This document shows positions 41,831 through 51,490 of a DNA stretch of 64,000 bases, piece after piece. The position numbers and the translations under genes are program-made. Position 1 is the stretch's first letter, and every line of letters starts with the position of its first letter. The notes below the pieces were generated by a model that searched no databases, had not been told where the DNA came from, and saw nothing but the letters and a program-made list of their open reading frames with translations. Location of the stretch: the NCBI RefSeq assembly GCF_050320395.1, contig NZ_CP144459.1, positions 1,240,001 through 1,304,000 on the forward strand, written 5' to 3'. Origin of the DNA: Treponema_C sp050320395. GTDB lineage: Bacteria > Spirochaetota > Spirochaetia > Treponematales > Treponemataceae.

Positions 41831-42981
41831 ACGCGGAATTGACGGGAATTGCCCGTGATGTAATTGCGGAATTTTTATGTGCCGAAAAACCTCCTCTGAC
41901 ATTGCGTTCATCCCTGATACAAAATAAGGGAGAGATGATTTTTCATCTTTCAGCAAACCGCTACCTTGCTTTTTCGGGACGTTTTTTGCTTTTGCCCCTT
42001 ACACCGGTATTGCAAAAACTGGCTGAACTTCCGGTTGTCTATGTTGTTTTTTTTTATAAGGGAAGAGGCGTATATTTTTCAGGCCCCTTACAACCCGTAA
42101 AAAACGGTTTTGCCTTTGTTTTGCCTCAAAAAGTATTTAAAACCCCGGATTCCGCTGAAGGTGTCGGTTCGGTCAGTGCAAAAATATATGTACCGGGCAT
42201 ATCCGGCGTACGGGCCGAATGTAATCTTAAAAAGGGTTATGATATTTTTGACAACCGCCTCTGGCTCGGCTTTTCAAAAGAAGAAGCTGTTTTGTCTGCT
42301 CCCTTTTTGCGGACTGCGGCTTCTTTAAAATCCGTTCCTCTTTCTCCTCTTTGCCGGCAAATAGTCGATAAAACAAAACGAATCTTATATATTCCCGGAA
42401 AAAAGATTCCCGGCCGCAATTTTTTCCCCTATCCGGTTTCCGTTACCGCCGACGACTTAAGCGACACGGAATTTGCGGAAACCGAGCGTGAACTTGAAGA
42501 TGCCGAATACGACGTATATATTCCTCTTGCCTTATCGGAAACGGAGTCTGTACATACGATTCTCGCTTTTAAATCACATCGGCCTATGACCGCTCCTTCC
42601 GATGTGGAAGAAAGACTTTTTTTGCTTCCCGTATGCCGATTTTTAGGCGAAATACAAAAAAATACGGGTGCAGTGAGGGGCAGGGCAGAACCGCTTTCGG
42701 TTTTATGTCTTACACATTCTTTGATTATCTTAGGCGGGGCGGTTATTCAAGACTCCGGCGGTTTTTCTCCGCCTTTTCCTCTGATTAAAGGAAATGAATA
42801 TATGATACATATACGAATTGCACAAGCGCGCATCTTCCGTATTTTAAAAATCAAAATGGCTGTTTCAAAAATATATAAAAATACCGCAGGTTCCGTCTGT
42901 GCGGTGTGTATGTTTTCAAATATAAAAGAGGAAGACTGCCGTTTTTTGTATGAAAAATTCTATAAAACCCTCTATAAATAA
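41827..42981 (+). CDS. Unknown protein, possibly PilZ-related C-terminus
   Basis: A 384-residue protein of uncertain family, coupled to the lipoprotein gene by an ATGA overlap. It has no signal peptide and no strong membrane segment, although hydrophobic stretches lie at about 45-75. The C-terminus, VCMFSNIKEEDCRFLYEKFYKTLYK, recalls the closing helix of PilZ domains, and IRIAQARIFRILKIKMAV before it could be a beta strand region, but the diagnostic RxxxR and DxSxxG motifs are not visible. Treat as hypothetical. Confidence 0.6.
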   Translation: MNAELTGIARDVIAEFLCAEKPPLTLRSSLIQNKGEMIFHLSANRYLAFSGRFLLLPLTPVLQKLAELPVVYVVFFYKGRGVYFSGPLQPVKNGFAFVLPQKVFKTPDSAEGVGSVSAKIYVPGISGVRAECNLKKGYDIFDNRLWLGFSKEEAVLSAPFLRTAASLKSVPLSPLCRQIVDKTKRILYIPGKKIPGRNFFPYPVSVTADDLSDTEFAETERELEDAEYDVYIPLALSETESVHTILAFKSHRPMTAPSDVEERLFLLPVCRFLGEIQKNTGAVRGRAEPLSVLCLTHSLIILGGAVIQDSGGFSPPFPLIKGNEYMIHIRIAQARIFRILKIKMAVSKIYKNTAGSVCAVCMFSNIKEEDCRFLYEKFYKTLYK

Positions 42982-43007
42982 GCAGTACTATTTGTTATAC
43001 TCATATT

Positions 43008-43481
43008 ATGAAAAGAACATCCGATGCGCAGGCGCGCGAAGAATTTTTTAATGAAATGGGTGAACGCTTCCATGATAAGGTTATATCGGTTGAAATGGTG
43101 TGCCTTGAAGCGGAAGATGAAGTATTTGCCCTGTTAAAACTCAAGCCGGTACAAAAACAGTCGGGCTTATGGGGCTTGCTTATAATCGGCGAAAATGATT
43201 TATATTTTTATGCGCATCCCAGCGAGTCCCCCTTACTCGGCTTGTTCCGGGCCGCTTCAAACGGCAAGCCGCCTGTCGAACAAATGTGTTCTTTTGCCGT
43301 GTTCAAAAGCCGCCGCATATATCGGGTTGAAAAGCGAGGTTTGTTCGGAAAAAGATATGACAAATATCTTCTTGCGGTTGATGCGGTTCTTCAAGACGAC
43401 ACCGAGCTCGTGTTTTTTATCCGCACGCAAAACAGCGCTCAAGACGTAACGGAAAAGCTGGCACATTTGACGGGAAATTGA
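43008..43481 (+). CDS. Small unknown soluble protein
   Basis: A 157-residue protein without signal peptide or membrane segment. The core SGLWGLLIIGENDLYFYAHP followed by FAVFKSRRIYRVEKRGLFG has the look of a PH-like or GRAM-like beta barrel, which is a guess from the strand pattern. A TATACT at 42996-43001 lies 6 nt before the ATG, with no Shine-Dalgarno, so it is likely expressed from its own leaderless transcript. Confidence 0.6.
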   Translation: MKRTSDAQAREEFFNEMGERFHDKVISVEMVCLEAEDEVFALLKLKPVQKQSGLWGLLIIGENDLYFYAHPSESPLLGLFRAASNGKPPVEQMCSFAVFKSRRIYRVEKRGLFGKRYDKYLLAVDAVLQDDTELVFFIRTQNSAQDVTEKLAHLTGN

Positions 43482-43507
43482 TTGATTGATCCGTATCCGC
43501 TTCAATA

Positions 43508-45037
43508 CTAAAGGGCGTTTGCGGAAGATATTTTTGCATATACGGGCGCAAGGGCTTCATATGCCTGTATAAAGAGTTTATACTGTGTACGATAGTGTTT
43601 TTGCAGCTCGGTGTGAGGCTGTACGATATGTTCGATAGGATTGATTTTTTTTACAGCGGAAAAATCATCAAAGAGTTTTGAACCGATTCCCGCACATAAT
43701 ACTGCGCCTATGGATGTAGCTTGGAGCAAATATTTGGGGAGCTTAATTTCTTTTTCCCATATCGACGCGATTATATCGATCCATGTTCGGTTCCGTGCGC
43801 CTCCTCCGATAAGAATCATCGACAGCGGCCCCAGATTTTTTTCCAATGAATCCAAGATGATTTTCAGATTAAAGGCGACACCTTCCATACAGGCTTGTAT
43901 CATTTTGGCACGGCCTGCTTCCGGATGTAAGCCGATAAAGGCTCCTCTGGCATCGGGATTCCACCAGGGGCTGCGTTCACCCATAAGATAGGGTAGATAA
44001 ATGAGATTTGTACGTATACCGCTTTTTAATAATTCATCTATTTGTTTATTTATTTCAGTAAAACGGGCTGTTTTATTTGCTTCAAAATCCGGAAAAAGAT
44101 TGTTCATAAGCCATTCCAAAGAATGCCCCGCGCTTTGCATGGTTCCCAGGGGCATATAGTGTATGCCGTCAAGATGCATAAGAGAAAAACAAACTTTTTC
44201 AGGGTCATGGATGATTGTTTTACTTAAGGTTCCGTTCCATGATGAGGTGCCCAGTACATTGTATGCCATGCCCGGTTCATATACTCCCGCTCCTGCGGTT
44301 GCACAGCTGCCGTCTCCGCCTCCGGTAATAACGGGAATTCCCGATATTAAGCCGCACTCGCGTGCAGCTTCTGTACTTAAACGGCCTGCCTCATCGACGG
44401 ATTTTTTTATTTCGGGCATTAAACTTTCCGAAAGGTTCAAATCTTTTAAAAGAGAGCTTTCATATTGCTTAGTACGCATGTTCAATATGCCGACATGGGA
44501 TGCATCGGAATAATCCGTTATAAAACTTCCCGTCATTTTATGAATAATAAAGTCTTTTGCCTGAAGGAATTTATATGTTTTTTTAAAAACTTCGCTTTCA
44601 TGCTCTTTGAGCCACAGCATTTTTGCAATTGCGTATGTACAGTTTATGCGGTGGCCGGTGATGTCGTAAAAAGCATTTTCATCAGCTGCGGCATACAGCT
44701 TCGGCAGTTCGGATTCTCCGCGCTGGTCTGCCCAAATAATGGCATTTCGCAAAGCCTTCCCGTCCTTATCTACGGGCAAACAGGTATTCATAATTGCTGA
44801 AAAAGAAATGGCAGCTATTTGCTCCGCTTTTACCTTTGTTTGTTCGAGAAGTTTTTTCGTTGCCGTGCATACGGCCTTCCACCATTGTTCGGGATTGTGT
44901 TCGGCAAAACCGTTTTCGGGATACAATGTGGGATAGGATTCAGTACAATCTCCCGTAACGCACAGTGTTTGCGTGTCGAAAAGCACGGCCTTTGTTCCGC
45001 TGGTACCTATGTCGTGGGCAAGTATGTATTTCTTCAT
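43508..45037 (-). CDS. xylB: FGGY-family carbohydrate kinase, xylulokinase-like
   Basis: A 509-residue sugar kinase with the FGGY N-terminal phosphate motif ILAHDIGTSGTKAVLFD, the segment AIIWADQRGESEL, ATP-site glycine loops VITGGGDGSCATAGAG and ILIGGGARNRTW, and YLMGERSPWW. These favour xylulokinase over glycerol or gluconate kinase. The start could be ATG 45037 (MKKYILAHD) or ATG 45043, two codons earlier; AGGAA lies upstream of both. It is the last gene of a minus-strand run serS, AI-2E-family permease, xylB, with 16 nt between it and the permease gene. Confidence 0.88.
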   Translation of the reverse strand: MKKYILAHDIGTSGTKAVLFDTQTLCVTGDCTESYPTLYPENGFAEHNPEQWWKAVCTATKKLLEQTKVKAEQIAAISFSAIMNTCLPVDKDGKALRNAIIWADQRGESELPKLYAAADENAFYDITGHRINCTYAIAKMLWLKEHESEVFKKTYKFLQAKDFIIHKMTGSFITDYSDASHVGILNMRTKQYESSLLKDLNLSESLMPEIKKSVDEAGRLSTEAARECGLISGIPVITGGGDGSCATAGAGVYEPGMAYNVLGTSSWNGTLSKTIIHDPEKVCFSLMHLDGIHYMPLGTMQSAGHSLEWLMNNLFPDFEANKTARFTEINKQIDELLKSGIRTNLIYLPYLMGERSPWWNPDARGAFIGLHPEAGRAKMIQACMEGVAFNLKIILDSLEKNLGPLSMILIGGGARNRTWIDIIASIWEKEIKLPKYLLQATSIGAVLCAGIGSKLFDDFSAVKKINPIEHIVQPHTELQKHYRTQYKLFIQAYEALAPVYAKISSANAL

Positions 45038-45053
45038 ACCCATATGTTCCTGT

Positions 45054-46202
45054 TTAGGGTTCATCTTGACAGGGCGGCGGTCCATTGTCCTCCGCAGCCG
45101 GCAGCGGCTCTGCAGTCGACTGTTCTGCAGGCCGTATTTCCGTATTTTCACCGGTTGAATTTCCCATCAAAATCGATACGGGATGTAAAATCGATACGTT
45201 TTCGCAGATGATTTTAAGAATAACCATCATCGGAACGCCGACAAGTAAGCCCGTAAAGCCCCACAGCCAGCCCCAAAACGATAGAGAAACTATAATCACA
45301 AAGGGGGATAAGCCCAAATTGCGGCCCTGAATTCTGGGTTCAAGAAAATTGCCGAGGATAAAGTTGACGCTGAGCATAAGAACTGCGACAAAGACAACCG
45401 GTGCAGGACGGGGCCAAAACTGTACGAGGGCGAATACCGAAGTGAGTACGCCCGAAATAATCGAACCGAAGTTCGGAATAAAATTCAAAATAAAAGCGAG
45501 AAAGCCCCATAAAACGGGAAAGTCCATGCCTACGGCAAGGGTACCGGCCAAAACGATGAGACCGGTTAAAAGCGAAATAAAAAATTTTACCGACATATAG
45601 CGGGTAACCTGCTGAATGATATCGGTAATCATAACCGTAATTTTCCCCTTGTTTTCTCCTTCAAAAGCAAACTCAAGACGTCTGCGTAAATATCGCAAAT
45701 CGAGCAAAAAAAAGATGGCAAAGAGGGTAACAAGGGTTAAATCCTTTAAAAAGGTTATAAGCGAGTTTGAAAGCGAAAAGGCGTAATTTTGCAATGCTTG
45801 ACGTATACCGAGCTGACTCCACAGATTTTGGAAAAGACTGTCGTCAGCATTGTAAGGCAAAACAAAGATGTCCGCGATGTTTTTGTAAATAAGCATAAAG
45901 CGGTTTTCATATTTCGGGTATAAATCGACGATTGTGCGGATGCTTGTCAGTAAAAGAGATGCGATAAAGGATACGCTCATAATTACAATCGATAATACAA
46001 TAAAGATACACACAACCCAGGGAATCCTGAATTTTTTATTCAACATAATAATAAGCGGTTCGAACACGAGGGAAATAAGCATTGCAATCGTAACCGGAAT
46101 CAGGATGCTTGCGGCAACTTTTAAAACGGCTGCCGCAATGATAATCGTCAAAAAGAGGAGCAGCAAAAATGAAGGCCGGGCAAAATTAATAAACTTTTTC
46201 AT
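45054..46202 (-). CDS. AI-2E family transporter
   Basis: A 382-residue membrane protein with about eight hydrophobic segments. ILIPVTIAMLISLVFEPLI, then FPVLWGFLAFILNFIPNFGSI and GRNLGLSPFVIIVSLSFWGWLWG are typical of the AI-2E/PerM/TqsA family, whose members act in autoinducer export or Na+-coupled transport. The cytoplasmic C-terminal tail is about 35 residues and charged. ATG 46202 overlaps serS by 17 nt; the frame is open further upstream but lies within serS. Confidence 0.9.
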   Translation of the reverse strand: MKKFINFARPSFLLLLFLTIIIAAAVLKVAASILIPVTIAMLISLVFEPLIIMLNKKFRIPWVVCIFIVLSIVIMSVSFIASLLLTSIRTIVDLYPKYENRFMLIYKNIADIFVLPYNADDSLFQNLWSQLGIRQALQNYAFSLSNSLITFLKDLTLVTLFAIFFLLDLRYLRRRLEFAFEGENKGKITVMITDIIQQVTRYMSVKFFISLLTGLIVLAGTLAVGMDFPVLWGFLAFILNFIPNFGSIISGVLTSVFALVQFWPRPAPVVFVAVLMLSVNFILGNFLEPRIQGRNLGLSPFVIIVSLSFWGWLWGFTGLLVGVPMMVILKIICENVSILHPVSILMGNSTGENTEIRPAEQSTAEPLPAAEDNGPPPCQDEP

Positions 46203-47475
46203 TTTTAGGCCTGATGACGTCGAACCCGCAGATGGGGCGCAATACTTCGGGTACCGTAACCGAACCGTCTTCATTTTGAAAGTTTTCCAAAATCGCAACG
46301 AGGGCGCGTGAAACCGCAACTGCGGTTCCGTTCAGCATGTGGACGTACTTATTTTTTCCGTCATCGTCTTTATAGCGGACGTTTAAGCGTCTTGATTGAT
46401 AATCGGTACAGTTTGACGTGGACGTTACTTCTCCCCATTCACCGCCGTTGCGCCCGGGCATCCACGCTTCAATGTCCCATTTGCGGTATGCGGGGGCTCC
46501 CAAATCTCCGGTACAGGTATCGACGACGCGGAATGGAATGCCCAGGCCTTCAAATATTTCTTCTTCAATGAGGCGCAGTTTTTCGTGTATTGCATCCGAC
46601 TGCTCGGGAAGGCAATATACAAACATTTCAACCTTGGTAAACTGATGTACGCGGTACAAGCCCTTTGAGAATTGCCCTGCGGCACCCGCTTCCCGGCGGA
46701 AGCAGTGTGAAAGACCGCAGTACATAAGGGGAAGCTTGTCTTTGGGAAGAATTTCGTCGCAATGGTAGCCGCCCAAGGTGATTTCGGCCGTCGCTATCAG
46801 GCAGGAATTTTCACCTTCAAGGGTATATACGTTCGATTCGTTACCGCGCGGATTAAAGCCGATGCCCGAAAGAATCTCTTCGCGGGCGACGTCCGGGGTT
46901 ATAAAGGGGGTAAAGCCGTGTTTGCGCAGGGTGTTTAATGCATAGAGGACAAGGGCCTGTTCCAAAAAAACGGCTTCGTTTTTAAGATAATAAAACTTGC
47001 TTCCCGAAACCTTTGTCGCCTTGTCAAAATCGATTAAATCGAGGTCTTGGCCGATTTGAATATGGTCTTTGGGCGTAAAAGCAAATTCGGTCGGCTTTCC
47101 CCATACCTTAACCTGAAGATTATCCGAATCGACATTGCCGACGGGAGCATCGGGGTGGGCCATGTTCGGAATTTTTGATCCTTCGGTTTCAAGCTCTTCT
47201 TCGGTTTGATTTAATTCGGCTTGAGAAGAAGCTATCGAATCCTTTATGCTTTTACCTTCTTCGATAAGGCGCTTTCGCTCTTCATCGCTTAATTTTTGCT
47301 TCATGGCGTTTGCGTTTGCATTGCGCTTTTCCTGCAAACCGTGGATAAGGGTTACCAGCTTGGTACGTTTTTCAAACAAGGAAACAACGGCATCGGCATT
47401 TGCACGCATATTGCGCTGTGCAATATTTTTTTTCACCGCTTCAAGGTGCTCTTTTATAAAACGATAGTCAATCAT
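46186..47475 (-). CDS. serS: Seryl-tRNA synthetase
   Basis: Charges tRNA-Ser. The 429-residue protein has the long N-terminal coiled-coil arm (about 25-105), then class II motif 2 in the pattern GLSHCFRREAGAAGQFSKGLYRVHQF and motif 3 in GTAVAVSRALVAILEN. Length is normal. It starts with MIDYRFIKEHLEAVKKN, typical for SerRS. It overlaps the transporter gene downstream. Confidence 0.97.
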   Translation of the reverse strand: MIDYRFIKEHLEAVKKNIAQRNMRANADAVVSLFEKRTKLVTLIHGLQEKRNANANAMKQKLSDEERKRLIEEGKSIKDSIASSQAELNQTEEELETEGSKIPNMAHPDAPVGNVDSDNLQVKVWGKPTEFAFTPKDHIQIGQDLDLIDFDKATKVSGSKFYYLKNEAVFLEQALVLYALNTLRKHGFTPFITPDVAREEILSGIGFNPRGNESNVYTLEGENSCLIATAEITLGGYHCDEILPKDKLPLMYCGLSHCFRREAGAAGQFSKGLYRVHQFTKVEMFVYCLPEQSDAIHEKLRLIEEEIFEGLGIPFRVVDTCTGDLGAPAYRKWDIEAWMPGRNGGEWGEVTSTSNCTDYQSRRLNVRYKDDDGKNKYVHMLNGTAVAVSRALVAILENFQNEDGSVTVPEVLRPICGFDVIRPKNEKVY

Positions 47476-47643
47476 AATAGAGGTATTTTAATGTTCTGCA
47501 GGATTTTATGCAAGGGTTGCATAAGGAAGCGGTTCCAAAGTATCCGTTACTTTTTATACAGAATCTGTCCCGTATTTTTTTATTTTTGCCGTTTTTGTGT
47601 CTGAATCGTATAAAAATCCACTCTTTTTGCGGTGTTTTGTCCA

Positions 47644-47671
47644 TTGCGACTATGCGATTATGCTTTATACT
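47644..47671 (+). promoter_or_regulatory. Promoter of the glycan-uptake operon
   Basis: TTGCGA (47644-47649), 16-nt spacer, TATACT (47666-47671), 6 nt to ATG 47678. No ribosome binding site is seen. A regulator site for the YesN-like protein may lie upstream but is not visible. Confidence 0.55.
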
Positions 47672-47677
47672 TTAAAT

Positions 47678-48634
47678 ATGAAAAACCGTTCGGTGTGTAA
47701 GCCGTTTCGTACGGGCAGTCTACGCAAAAATGAGCTTGTTACAAAGATTCACAAACACCGCGTACTGTATTTGATGTTTATCCCCTGCGTTGTGTACTTT
47801 ATTCTGTTTTCGTATGTACCTATGGCCGGTATTGTATTGGCTTTTAAAAAGTATTCGGCTGCGAAGGGAATTTTCCGCAGTCCGTGGATAGGCTTTACGT
47901 ATTTTCGTACCTTTTTCACGAGTTACGATGCCGTCCGCTTGCTGAAAAATACTCTTACCGTCGGGTTTATGAAAACGATTTTGGAATTTCCCTTTGCCAT
48001 TATATTGGCGTTGCTGCTTAACGAATTGAAAAACGGTGTATTTAAGAAAGTTACTCAAACCGTTACCTACCTTCCTCACTTTTTATCTTCGGTTATCATC
48101 ATTACGATGGTGCAGCGTATCCTCGCGCCGAACAACGGGGTTATAAATCAAATTATAGCCTTTTTCGGCGGCGACGGTTCGACCTTTTTTTTGATGGAAG
48201 CGAAATATTTTTTGCCGATTTTATTTATTCTTGATTTATGGAAAAATATCGGCTGGGATTCGATTATATATCTGGCCGCAATAAGCGGGGTTGATCCGAA
48301 TTTATACGAGGCTGCCGAAATAGAAGGCTGCGGTAAAATTAAAAAAATGCTGCACATAACCCTGCCGGGAATCCGCGGCACAATCGGCGTGTTGTTTATT
48401 TTAGGCATCGGAGGGCTTTTTTCATCGGGTTTTGACCAAATATACCTTTTACGTACCCCCGGTAATATGGCCTTGGCCGACACCCTGGACACCTTTGTTG
48501 TCCGAGTCGGATTGGCAAACGGTCAGTTCGGTTATGCGACGGCAATAGGTTTATTACAGGGAATTGTCGGTTTAATTCTCGTACTGGGCAGTAATAAAAT
48601 ATGTAAAAAATTAACCGATGTCGGAATATTTTAA
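47678..48634 (+). CDS. Carbohydrate ABC permease, LplB-like
   Basis: A 318-residue permease with six membrane segments and the EAA motif in NLYEAAEIEGCGKIKKM followed by ITLPGI. It belongs to the LplB/YteP (CUT1-type, polygalacturonate- or oligosaccharide-linked) branch. ATG 47678 (MKNRSVCKPFRTG) is 6 nt after a TATACT; an in-frame start at 47597 lies upstream of the promoter and is rejected. First of an importer set with no ATPase gene; the ATPase is probably a shared MsmX-type protein elsewhere, as is usual in these families. Confidence 0.9.
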   Translation: MKNRSVCKPFRTGSLRKNELVTKIHKHRVLYLMFIPCVVYFILFSYVPMAGIVLAFKKYSAAKGIFRSPWIGFTYFRTFFTSYDAVRLLKNTLTVGFMKTILEFPFAIILALLLNELKNGVFKKVTQTVTYLPHFLSSVIIITMVQRILAPNNGVINQIIAFFGGDGSTFFLMEAKYFLPILFILDLWKNIGWDSIIYLAAISGVDPNLYEAAEIEGCGKIKKMLHITLPGIRGTIGVLFILGIGGLFSSGFDQIYLLRTPGNMALADTLDTFVVRVGLANGQFGYATAIGLLQGIVGLILVLGSNKICKKLTDVGIF

Positions 48635-48707
48635 AATTCCGGTAAAACATATCCTGTCCTGTTTTGCTCCGATTGAGGGGTAAAAAAATAAAAAAGGAGG
48701 ATGTTCT

Positions 48708-50420
48708 ATGAACATGAAAAACGTAAAAAAAATACTTGCGGTTTTAGCGGCCGCATGTATGCTCTTACCCGCTGTTTTTGCGAAGGGCGGTACGGAAAAA
48801 GGAGCGGATTCCTCGGGGAAACCGTCAACATGGATTGCGAAGCGTACGATTCAAGTACAAGCCTATGTTGACGATATAGGCTATCAGCTTCCCAAAGACC
48901 AGTTAAACACGCCGGTTATGAAAGAACTTGAACGCCGCACCGGTATGAAAATCGAGTTTTTGTATACTCCGGGCGAAGAAGACCGTTACGTTATGGCGGC
49001 TCAAATTGCGGCGGGAAATTTACCCGACATGATTTGCAGTTATTTAAATGATTCCACACGGCCCGAATTCCGTGTTTTGTATCCTGCGGCTGTAGACGGC
49101 ATTTTTACCGACCTTACGCCGTATATAAAAAATACAAAGGTATATTCGAAATATTCCGATAAGAACTTTTTGCCGCCCGATACCTATAACAATATTACAT
49201 GGCGCAAAGAATTCGGCGGTAAAGCTTATTTTATGCATTTGAATATAGAAGCCGTGGACGAGTCGACGGTATGGAAACCCGAAGAAGAATATTTGGGCGG
49301 GATGTATATACAAAAATCCATAGCCGAAGATTTGGGAGTTGATGTACGCAAAATCGATACAAGCGAAAAACTGTATCAGCTGCTCAAGCAGATAAAAGCA
49401 AAAAACTATAAGGATAAAAACGGTAACACCGTTATACCTTTGGGGCCGAAATACTGGGGCGGCTCGGCGGATGCTCTCGAATACATCCTTAGAGATTTAC
49501 AGTGGGGTGCCAACGGCGATGTGTATAACAGGACAAAGGACGGCAAGATACTTCATGAGGCCGAAACCGATTCGGTGTACAAACAAATCGAATTTGTCAG
49601 AAAACTGTTAAAAGAAGGCTTAATGCACAAAGAATTCTTTACAATGGACGAAACCCGTGTAGGCGAATTGTGTGCAAACAACAGTGTTGCGGTTATTGCC
49701 GATATTCACAATTATAAGCCGATTATTTACGAATCCGATACGTGGATTCCTTTGGCACGCATGGTTGATTATAAAGGAAGCGGAGCAAAAATTACCGGCG
49801 GTAAGCGCGGATACGGTCAATGGGCAATTCCCGCAACGGCAAAGCGCCCGGAAGAAATCGTAAAGCTTATGGATTATCTTTCTTCAAAAGAAGGTCAGCT
49901 GTTGATGCTCTACGGTGTTGAAGGCGTCAGCTACGACATGGTAAACGGAAAGCCGGTTTTAAAAGATGAAGTTAAAAAGGCTATGGCCGACGGCGATACC
50001 GACACCCTTATAAACAAATACGGTGCTTCGTTTGACGGTTCGGGACACTACGGCTTGGAATTCCTGCTTACGAACAATCAAAATAAAGCTTATTTCGGCG
50101 AATCACGGCCCGGAGCCGAAACTTCCGCAACCTATGCCAGAGCGGTTGAACTTGCCCGCGATTACCCGCTGACATATAAAAAGCTCAACGGTTTAAAACC
50201 GAGCGCATTTTTGCCCGAATTGGAAAAGGTAAATGCGGCTATGTCTTTATTGGACTATAAAGATATGATTATTCAAGCCTGCTATGCTTCTTCCGACAGC
50301 GAGGTAAAAAAGATTGTTGAAGGATTCAGAGCTCAGCTTAAAGCTGCCGGAATCGATGAATTCCGTGCTTTAATTGAAGCAAAATACAAAGAAAATCCGG
50401 ATACGATTTTATTCTACTGA
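48708..50420 (+). CDS. Carbohydrate ABC substrate-binding protein, LplA-like
   Basis: A 570-residue extracellular binding protein, long as is usual for the LplA/YtcQ group. The signal peptide KKILAVLAAACMLLPAVFA is clear; the lipobox is ambiguous (a cysteine at residue 17 lies inside the hydrophobic core, and the likelier cut is after VFA). AAQIAAGNLPDMICSYL is typical. A strong AAGGAGG ribosome binding site precedes it. A stem-loop follows it, then the second permease gene. Substrate is presumably an oligosaccharide, given the GH38 and GH123-like enzymes downstream. Confidence 0.92.
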   Translation: MNMKNVKKILAVLAAACMLLPAVFAKGGTEKGADSSGKPSTWIAKRTIQVQAYVDDIGYQLPKDQLNTPVMKELERRTGMKIEFLYTPGEEDRYVMAAQIAAGNLPDMICSYLNDSTRPEFRVLYPAAVDGIFTDLTPYIKNTKVYSKYSDKNFLPPDTYNNITWRKEFGGKAYFMHLNIEAVDESTVWKPEEEYLGGMYIQKSIAEDLGVDVRKIDTSEKLYQLLKQIKAKNYKDKNGNTVIPLGPKYWGGSADALEYILRDLQWGANGDVYNRTKDGKILHEAETDSVYKQIEFVRKLLKEGLMHKEFFTMDETRVGELCANNSVAVIADIHNYKPIIYESDTWIPLARMVDYKGSGAKITGGKRGYGQWAIPATAKRPEEIVKLMDYLSSKEGQLLMLYGVEGVSYDMVNGKPVLKDEVKKAMADGDTDTLINKYGASFDGSGHYGLEFLLTNNQNKAYFGESRPGAETSATYARAVELARDYPLTYKKLNGLKPSAFLPELEKVNAAMSLLDYKDMIIQACYASSDSEVKKIVEGFRAQLKAAGIDEFRALIEAKYKENPDTILFY

Positions 50421-50427
50421 TGATAAT

Positions 50428-50463
50428 CGGGCTGTTCAAAAACTGAAATTTTTGGACAGCCCG
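50428..50463 (+). terminator. Intra-operon stem-loop after the binding-protein gene
   Basis: A 15-bp stem CGGGCTGTTCAAAAA (50428-50442) with TTTTTGGACAGCCCG (50449-50463), one G-U pair, loop CTGAAA. It is between the binding-protein and second permease genes. No T run follows, so it probably protects the upstream mRNA end. Confidence 0.65.
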
Positions 50464-50498
50464 GTTTCCCGAATTTTATTAAAAACAAAGGAATAGAC

Positions 50499-51437
50499 AT
50501 GAATATGCATGCGCCGAAATACAAACCCCAATCATATAAAAAAATGAAAGTCCGGCGGCAGCGCTCGGACCGTATTATGCAAGGTATAATCGTGGTTATT
50601 CTTTTGCTTTTATGCGCTTCCATTATACTTCCCTGTTTGAATATTCTCGCCCTCGCTTTTAACGACGGTGCGGATGCGGCAAAGGGCGGTGTGTATTTTT
50701 TCCCGCGGATGTTTACGCTTCAAAATTTTAAAGAAGTTTTTAAAGACGGAAAAATTATCGGTGCGTACCGCATAACGATTGCGCGCACAATTATCGGTAC
50801 GGTATTGAGTGTATGGCTGATTACTATGTCCGCTTTTGTTCTAAAAATAAAAACGCTTCCGGGCAGAACCTTTTTTACGATGGCCATTGCCCTTACCATG
50901 CTTTTTTCCGGCGGTTTGATTCCGACTTATATTCAATATAAAAACCTCGGTCTTTTGAACAGTTTTTGGGTATATATTTTTCCCGGAGTTATAGGCGCCT
51001 ATTATCTTTTTATGGTGCGCACTTTTTTCGATACCATTCCCGACAGCTTGGAAGAATCGGCAAAAATAGACGGCTGCGGTTATTTCGGTATTTATACGAA
51101 AATTATTTTACCGCTGAGTAAACCCGTTATTGCCGTTATAGGCTTATATACGGCGGTTAATCATTGGAATGACTGGTTTGCCGGAGCCTTCTACATGAAC
51201 AGCAGTAAGCTGTGGCCGGTACAAACGGTTTTACAGCAAATGCTCAGAAAAGCGATGGCCGCATCGGAAGAAGGAGCGACTATTTCTCAACTGATTGCGG
51301 CGCAGGCACGGGCGGCAACATCGGATTCGTTAAAAATGGCGGCAGTCATTATTACGATGGCCCCGATTTTATGTGTGTATCCCTTTATACAAAAATATTT
51401 TGCAAAAGGTGTTATGATAGGAGCGGTAAAGGGCTGA
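50499..51437 (+). CDS. Carbohydrate ABC permease, LplC-like
   Basis: A 312-residue permease with six hydrophobic segments and the EAA motif LEESAKIDGCGYFGIY followed by IILPLSKP. It pairs with the permease at 47678-48634. The positively charged N-terminus of about 30 residues is typical for this branch. An AAAGGAATAG ribosome binding site precedes the ATG. Confidence 0.92.
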   Translation: MNMHAPKYKPQSYKKMKVRRQRSDRIMQGIIVVILLLLCASIILPCLNILALAFNDGADAAKGGVYFFPRMFTLQNFKEVFKDGKIIGAYRITIARTIIGTVLSVWLITMSAFVLKIKTLPGRTFFTMAIALTMLFSGGLIPTYIQYKNLGLLNSFWVYIFPGVIGAYYLFMVRTFFDTIPDSLEESAKIDGCGYFGIYTKIILPLSKPVIAVIGLYTAVNHWNDWFAGAFYMNSSKLWPVQTVLQQMLRKAMAASEEGATISQLIAAQARAATSDSLKMAAVIITMAPILCVYPFIQKYFAKGVMIGAVKG

Positions 51438-51490
51438 GCGGGCGGCTTTTGTAAAAGTTTGTACTGCCGGATTTGCATTAGGAGGATTTT

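Noticed and set aside
47597..47677. Longer start of the LplB-like permease
   Set aside because: The extra 27 residues include the promoter; TATACT ends 6 nt before the internal ATG 47678.
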